A stretch of 64,000 nt of DNA, from positions 1 to 64,000 of the forward strand of contig MU404190.1 of NCBI GenBank assembly GCA_022695795.1, given 5' to 3'. The position numbers were made by a program, and so were the translations under genes. This DNA comes from Biscogniauxia marginata. Its lineage: Eukaryota > Ascomycota > Sordariomycetes > Xylariales > Xylariaceae. Position 1 is the first letter of the stretch. Each line of letters begins with the position of its first letter. This document shows, piece by piece, positions 56,793 through 64,000 of the stretch. The notes under the pieces are model-generated. The model had not been told where the DNA came from and searched no databases. It saw only the letters and a list, made by a program, of their open reading frames with translations.

Positions 56793-59700
56793 CTACCACA
56801 TCAACCCAATCGATGTATTGATAGTAGATATTCCTCCATTTCTAGCGCACAGAATAGTCCCCGAGGCAGTGATGTGCAGCAGGCCTAGGCTTTGCACTGG
56901 TAGCCAGTCCCGCGGGATGAAGAAGTGCCGCTTCACGCCATCACCCCGAGTCGATCTCAGATTCCACGAGCAGACCCAAAAGGTCCGATCTAGAAAGACG
57001 AGGACTCCGTTGCTCAGTATGTTGAGAGGCATCTCTATCGTCTCTTCAACTTGCTGCGGTATAGATATCGGGTTTAGCTCGCCTGTCTCGACTCCTTCCC
57101 CGACGTTGATAGCTGCACCGTCGAAGATCACAAACCGTGGTCGGAGGGGACGAGAGCGCGTCTGGCGTGATATCTTGACGATGGCGTACGCATGGAAGAA
57201 TGTCTTGTATACTCTTTCCACTTCTTCGACGACGGGAGAAGCGTTGAATGTGGCGCTGCTTGGCTTCCCCGCTGAATTATTGGTTTCATAAGTAATAGCG
57301 TGCTGATTCTTTTTAAGGGGCACTGGCTCTCCCCAATACCAAGTTGAGATCTTTTCTAAGTCTATTTGGCTGTGGACGGATACGCCCGAAGGTGTGACTG
57401 ATAAAAGGTAATCAGGGGATTGCGGATGCACCATCCATTTCGGAGAATGCAAGGGGGTGTCGTTCGTGTATATTGTCTCCAATTTCGATGGCTCGAGCGA
57501 CCATATCTGAGAACAGAGCTGTGATGCCACGAGAATCGACTTATTTCCCGAGAAAAAAATCAACTGAGTGATGCCTCCTTGACCAAGTTTCGGTTTAAAT
57601 CTCTCGACCCGACGTGGCTTCCAGCTATCTCCCAAATGGTCGACCTGAACAAGGGTCAGCCTGCCGCTTATCTCAGCATAGCAGAAATGGCTGCCATCAT
57701 CACTCCATGCAACATGTTCGATGCTCAACCTGTTCGCAACTTGGTCGACGGGAATCTTTTCGGACGTGGTGAAGTCAATAAGCTCAACGGCACCATCATC
57801 ATCACCCAAGCAGGCAAGAGATCCATTCGGCTTGGGAGACATTAGCATAATTCGAACGGCATTATCAGTGAATGACTCGAATGCTAAATGATGATTTTCC
57901 AAGCTTTTATCCGTTGCCAGGCTATCAAGGGTATCATCTATCGTAGAGAGTCGCATGAGGGCGTTTGGTTCCCAGACTGTACAATAAGCACCTCGGATAT
58001 CGCAGAATCTTCTCCCGTCATGGCTGAAACAGAACGCACTGATGATATCTTCAGAAGAAAGTTGATATATTAAGATTGAGCTCTGATAGTCAAAGATCTT
58101 GACGGTACCTTGTACGCCACGAACGGCATACACTAGACCATCAGGACTGCAAAGGATATCGGATGACATCTGACCTAGGTCGGGGGGTCGCTCTTGTATT
58201 GTATCATCAACCAAGTTTACCTTGAAGATACAACCATCTAAGAATATCCCCAATAATTCGTCTCCGCTGGGATGCCAGGATACCTTCGAAACAAATGGCA
58301 GAGGTGCGGACACTTGGCCGGGTTTTTGACGTCGCCATACGCGTTTTAGTATCGTAGGGGGGTCTATAGACCAGATATCCAATGGAAAGCTTCGGTAAGT
58401 AGCAGCAATTCGAGAACCATCTGGACTAATGGACAATATTGTAGGCGAGTTTAGGTACGTCCCTTCCCGGGACTCAACGTCATTTAGCAGCGTCGCATCG
58501 ATGATGGCCCACGACTTTTCCTCCGCTGTAAGATCGACCTTCAAGACACAGCGACGTTCCGCCCCCATTATCAGTCCAGAATCGTCATTAATGAATTGCA
58601 GGCACATAGACCGTGTATCTTCGTAGTTGGGAATTATGTGTACAAGTTCACCCGTCTGGGGTATCCACACCTTTGTAGTGCGGAATCCATAGGTGGCGAG
58701 ACGGTCTCCGTTTACACTGAAACAGACTGATGATACGTGCTCCCCATGATCCAAGGCTCCGACTTGATGAAAAGTGGTGCAGTCCCAGATAACTGTTGTG
58801 CCAACCGAGTTGACAACTACGAGATAACGACCAGAACAGCAGATCAAATCGGCAACGTTCTCACTGCCAACTGAGACGCGGGCGAGACAATCATCCCATA
58901 CATCGGATCGGCCGTGGATCTCAAGAGGTACAGAGGATATTTGTCCGAAATTCCTGTGGATAGCCGAGCTTGTTGGACAGAATGAAGCGATACATGTGTA
59001 GATTGAGGCCGGATCTTGGGATAAACAACTCCCGAACTTGCCTAGAAGCTTCAGGAGATCGCGGGACCAACCTTCAAGCGACTGGAGCTCGTCAAATCTA
59101 CGTATCGACGGTCCGCGAGCAGAGTATATTTTCTGCTTTCTCCGCATAAAGGAGTACAGCGACTCAGATGCCTCAATGAGGACCCTGAGCTGATCGAGAG
59201 AAGCCAAAACATATATCCAAGTCAGTACGGAAGTGTGGGAGAGGAACGTTGCCAGGAGTTCCAACTGAAAGTCCATGTCTTCGACTTCCGCGGCTGCAAG
59301 ATGGTACGCCCAAGACGTTGCTCGATACGAGAAGGACTTCGCTGGTATTTTCTGGAGTTTGGAGCGAAGCCCTTTATCCATGAAAGAAGTAATGCATTGC
59401 CTAAATAGATCCGCATGCGCTTCGGCGGCGTTCAGCGAGAACGGGAGACCGGAAGTTGTCGAGAGATATTCACGGGCAGTTTGGTGAATCAAGCCGATCC
59501 GTTCATTTCCTTCGACCACGATGAACTGACCGCATAGCTGATTCGCTGTGTGAGAAATATTCAACAGGCGACCGAATTCGGGCTCCAAAATGTCCGAAAG
59601 CTCCTCTACGGTCAATGGCCGGCGTGCATGGATTGCCCATGTCAGGAGCGTACGCGAAAGATTCCTATCCGATTCCCTTCGAATTTGCGAAATAGTCTTT

Positions 59701-61983
59701 TCCATCCGCCTGTATATACCGTCCATTCCTGGTGGTAACTCAGAAAGCCGATGCCTGACATCATCTTCAGTATGACAGTCTTTGACCTCCTGTAACATGA
59801 GATGAACCCAGAGGAAATTTCCCTGTGCTCCCTGGAGGATTTTTTCCATGATCTCAGATGTTATTTCATCGCTCCAACTGCAATACTTTAACTCGTCTTC
59901 AACGTAAATACGAATGTCCGTGCTGCCATGATCGATACACAGTGCTGAATAACAAGATATCTTAGGACCGATTCGCTCAAAAGCAGAGGATAGGTCCCGG
60001 CTCCATCTGCTTGTGACGAGGACCCTGACAGGTACTCTCGAATTGTTGATATCCGGGAGAAGCTCAAAGAGATGGTGTTGTGAACCTGCCTCGTCGAGGC
60101 CATCGATAACCCAGTACAGTGGTGGACAAGAATCCATCTCGAAGAGCAGATTGGTAAAGAGTCTCTTCCAAGTTGATCTCCAGTCAGTATCCTTGGGCTT
60201 ATAGCCTCCATCTGCCAGCGCAATTAGGGCCTTACGGAATGGCGCGATTTGCATGGCGGCCTGGAACGCAAGAACCCTCAGAAGCGCAGCAATAGATCTT
60301 TTCGTCTCATCGCCAGCCCTGAAGAAGAAATATTGAACTGCGGCGCCTCTCTCCTGGAGATTTTGTACCAAGTACGAGGAAAGGATGGACTTTCCTCTTG
60401 CTGGCCGTCCATGCAGCCATACTAGACTAGATTTCGAAGGTGAGGATGCCCATTCATGGATTGATGGGTTAGTGAGGACCCATTGGCATGTCCCATCAGC
60501 GCGACGGCTGGAAAAGAGGTCAAGATCGTGCTCAGTAGAGGCTGCAATCGACAAGGTATCTCTGAGGGCTTTTGTCTCCTGAGAGATGGGTTGAGGATCT
60601 TTGCCGGTTAGCTGGATCTGAACGAAAGATAACTAGGACCTGGACGTCTAGGAAGTAATCTTTCTATAGACATACTCTGGGAGGAGCACGACGGTATGAG
60701 AGACTTGAGTGCTCCAAGGACCACTTGGTAGTTAGGATCCCGAGGGCTTTCGAATTTGCAAACGTTGTGGTGATCTGCGTTAAGTGATCTAGATATCTCT
60801 CCTGGATAGCCCAGCTTTGCTGTTTCACTATCTAGTATTAACTATTGATATTTGTAAGCTGAATGATAATATAAGAGTGGATTTACATGTAAAGGAGCTT
60901 ACAGAAGATGATATCCCGAGAGATGTCCGTAGTGTTTCGTAGAACGAAAATATTTGCAAACTAGGAGCAAGGTGGCGGAACTGTTCATTGATAGTGCGGA
61001 GGAAGGGTCCATTTTGAATGAGCTCAGAAACATAATTCTTTGGCGTTAATCCGAAACTGGCGGATAGTATCTTATTCAATGGCTTTGCCAAATCTGAACC
61101 ACGATGCGGTGTAGAGAGGAATATGACTGCTTTTATAGAGTTTATCAGACTTGCGTAACGGTCGTCCAGTCTCGCATCTAGATAAGCCTGATATATTAAG
61201 CAATTAGCGACTCAGCTAAATGTCAGTCCGGAGCCATATATAACACACCTGCTTGAAGACTAGGCCTCCCATAGAGTGCGCTACAAATATGATGGGTGCC
61301 TACACTTCCAGATGAGTATCATAGCTGCACAGCAGGATGTTAACAACACTCACTTCTCCTAGGCGTAATGGGTTCCCATCAGGGTCTGTACTAAACAGCA
61401 TGTCATATAACAGGTTCTTAGAGAAATCCGATATGCTGAGTGATGAGCTCTGTGCTGAGGAACGGAAGTTGGCGTTGTAGCCGAAAGAAAGTATTCTAGC
61501 ATGTCGGATATCAGGGTCCGCCGGTAGCCACTCACGGGGCCAAAACAAATTAAGATTCCGATCCTTGCACCATGTAAGTCTGCTCGAGCCACCAAGTCCG
61601 TGCAAGAAGATGATATCAGCAGAGGGTGCCGTCGTTGGAGCGTGTAAGACCGTGAGTCCCAACGGATCTGAAGCCCGGTTTGCATTTGCCGGTTCGAGTC
61701 TAATGGGGAGAGGAGAGGTCGACCTGACACTGGGTCGGTTCGTTTCCGTATAGCTTTCAATGATCTTTCCCTCGAGATCAACCAATGTATCGTCTCTTGT
61801 GACACTCTTCAGCCGTCCGGCCCGTTCCACTAGCGTTAACGATCGTTCCGAGTCAAGGCGGGGAGGATCGCCGGCCGCGCGACGGCGTCTAGACCCAAAC
61901 AGCTTCTTCTATAGATCCCTGATCATTAGCATCGGTCCTTTTCTCTATACAACTCAAGAAATTGTTGACAGATAACATACCAT
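56793..61983 (-). CDS. Fungal NLR: SesB-like alpha/beta hydrolase - NACHT - WD40-like propeller
   Basis: Six exons: 61983-61981 (ATG only), 61908-61354, 61299-61249, 61187-60903, 60841-60676, 60598-56793; 1621 residues with all phases consistent. N-terminal hydrolase, residues about 70-350: IIFLHGLGGS, nucleophile Ser195 in AHSMGGL, VIFLSTPHRGSD, LDSETAKLGYPGE and NADHHNVCKF (likely acid and His). This is the SesB/lipase-like effector seen on fungal STAND proteins. NACHT: Walker A GRPARGKS (417-424) and Walker B LYWVIDGLDEA (Asp519, Glu523). From about residue 900 to the end are diverged WD40-like repeats (for example VSSVCFSVNGDRLATYGF, TILSISPDGSRIAATY). NLRs of this kind sense non-self or damage and trigger cell death or incompatibility. 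The gene looks intact; ligand and role are unknown. Confidence 0.88.
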
Positions 61984-64000
61984 TCTAAAGCCATTTCCTA
62001 CCGTCAACGTAAGCAGTAAGACAGGTTGACGAAGACAGCAGATGAAGCCGCAGCCGTATTCATCATGGTGGGAACCCCCACTCTCAGGGGCCGTATGAGC
62101 CTTTGACTGCAACGTACCTCTCCTACGAAGCAAGAGTAACAGCGTTTATAGGCCCAATTGCCGGGACCAATTAAACGCCGGGCGCGTATAATAATAGATA
62201 GAGCCTTAATTATACACAGTGTGCAATCCCCAAAATCTATACTTAAACATGTTGTAGCAGTTGATAACTTGGTTGTACTACTAGTGATATTTCGGCTTAT
62301 TAACAAGTGCCATGTTTATATAGGTGATTGTCTATGTCTATTCATGTTTAATAAATGCGAGGAAACGATGGTTCAGATCCGCGATGCTGGCTAGCTAGAA
62401 AGCATTGCTGGCTTGGCTGAAGATGGTTACATAGTCTGTCTGCATGGCTCGTGCGTTGGTCGACCCCTGCCTTAATATCGAAATATCTATAAACATAAAA
62501 CAATCACTACTTTCACGCAATAATAGGTTACCTTCTTTTATTTGGCGCGGCAATAATTAATAGGATACGACATTAATTCCTTTTTATATCTATTGTACAG
62601 TGCTCCTGCATAAGGGTACTACATGTAGGTATCTACGGGCCTCTGTTCAAAGTGTCAGTTCAGCCGATTGGAATTTCCTGATTTATGTGCGGAGCGATAT
62701 AGTGATATCACTATAAAACTACCGTCCAATTGTAGCGTATGAACCACGACCAGTTTAACAGTCTTCATCACAACTTACATACATAGGAGTCAACAGTGGG
62801 AAATATCGTCAACCAGACCACATCGCTCTCATTAAAGCCTTGGGCGAGCGAATCTAAGAATTTCAATTAGTATTATTTCGCGATTGAAGTATTAACTAGC
62901 ATAGAACACTCTGTAAGAGTCCGGTCGGCATAAAATAGTGCCTCGGTGACTTTCACGCCTCGCATCAGTCGAGGTTTGCGACGGGCTACTGTTTGGTCGC
63001 GCACTGCGTCGGCGCCGGGGGCGACGTCCGCGATAGCGTGTGATAATTCGACAAGTTTTTAAGAGAGCAAAGACTTTATTTAGGCCCCTTTGTAAGGGGG
63101 TAACAATAACGATATGAGATTATTACATGTCCGAGGTTAATACCTAGTGAAGAAGCTGAGGATCGATCTAAGCAATGACAGAAAGCAGCAGGCTTATCTT
63201 TTTATAACGCAGAGTCGTCTGTCCCCCCCCTTTTTTTGTTCTTCCGGGAAGCTCTATAGATAATCCAGATTAGCTCCGATGTCTCTGTTACCGTTCCCGT
63301 GAATATGATGTAGGTTACTGGAAGCGGGCTGGTCCATTATTCAAAACATCGACAATAATAATCCGACTAAGCCTGACGAAGGAATTGGCCCAAATTACGG
63401 AGCAGAGGAGACGTGACATATAAGAACGAGAAAGATAACCTCTAAACTGTAGGCCTCTAGATTCTATCTGGACTAGGTAGTTTAGGGCTCATTCCAGCTC
63501 CCTAGAAAATAACGTAAGTAGGTAACGAGTTACGCAGCTCTGTGGATGGTTCATGTTAGTTGGGTTATAGTTAAAATTTCTCTTAGGTCTGCTCTCTTAT
63601 AATATCGCAGAACCAAACTTCGTCGTCCTTGTAAGCTATAGTAATGTATCACCGTGCGAGATGAGAAGTCGCCCACGACAGCACCTAACCAACAGTTCTC
63701 AGAGACACATCAAAAAGCACGTCAGACACCAAAATTGAAACATCCAGACAGCATTAAACAAATAGTTTTCTTACATTGGACCCAGAGGGGGACTTAAGTC
63801 TCCCCTCTATGTCAATTTAATTATTCATCTGCCGTACGGACAGTGGAGTCTCGTTAGCGGCAGCAGTTAGAATATCGCATATCGCAAATAGTTTGCACCA
63901 AGTAGTTCTACTACCATCCCCGAGTAATCACATAATCTTCCATATCCTCTCCTCTACTCTACTCTCCTTCCCCAATTTTCCGAGGGGTATGGTCAAACCA
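61984..64000. other. AT-rich gene-free flank
   Basis: About 2 kb, mostly AT-rich, with no supported gene. The part next to 61983 should include the NLR promoter. A perfect 18-bp palindrome lies at 62698-62715. A short GC-rich island at about 62941-63040 interrupts the AT-rich DNA. The frame at 62306-62004 (-) has no recognised domain. Confidence 0.5.
62698..62715. repeat. Perfect 18-bp palindrome
   Basis: TATAGTGATATCACTATA equals its own reverse complement. It could be a binding site for a dimeric regulator or a chance AT-rich palindrome. Confidence 0.8.

Overview
The window is nuclear DNA from a filamentous ascomycete, most likely a Sordariomycete. The evidence is short introns (about 45-160 nt) with CTAAC-type branch sites, fungal-specific protein architectures (a SesB-type hydrolase/NACHT/beta-propeller NLR, a sterol-glucosyltransferase-like protein with ubiquitin-interacting motifs, a class III chitinase with a hevein domain) and Pezizomycotina-style housekeeping proteins. 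No bacterial, organellar, rRNA, tRNA or CRISPR features were recognised by eye. Exon coordinates were built by hand from reading frame, GT/AG sites and family similarity, and coding lengths were checked to be multiples of three.

Layout. 1-10.7 kb is a gene desert opening with a C/G homopolymer block and rich in homopolymers and tetranucleotide microsatellites. 10.7-12.4 kb (-) encodes an XLF/Nej1-like end-joining factor. 13.7-15.5 kb (-) holds a two-part gene resembling a C48 (Ulp1-type) protease with Ser where the catalytic Cys should be, probably degenerate. 15.5-24.2 kb is a second desert. From 24.2 kb the density is normal: PNG1 (+), secreted chitinase (-), nicotinate phosphoribosyltransferase (-), Sec61 beta (+), glucosyltransferase-UIM protein (+), Chz1-like histone chaperone (+), mitochondrial aspartyl-tRNA synthetase (-), AP180-type ANTH protein (+), TFIIH/CAK subunit Tfb3/MAT1 (-), NudC (+) and Bud27/URI prefoldin-like protein (-).

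The right end changes character. At 55.5-56.2 kb there is a broken C-terminal piece of a highly reducing polyketide synthase (ketoreductase tail plus acyl carrier protein) with three in-frame stops and a one-base frameshift. From 56.8 to 62.0 kb (-) six exons assemble into an intact 1621-residue fungal NLR: alpha/beta hydrolase, NACHT NTPase, diverged WD40-like propeller. The last 2 kb is AT-rich and gene-free.

The genes are mostly unrelated housekeeping functions and do not form one pathway. ER and proteostasis genes (PNG1, Sec61 beta, NudC, Bud27) and membrane-traffic genes (AP180, glucosyltransferase-UIM) recur, but this looks like ordinary gene order. The most distinctive material is the NLR beside the polyketide-synthase relic, the altered C48-like gene, and a palindromic 10-mer (TACCTAGGTA) scattered through the intergenic DNA.
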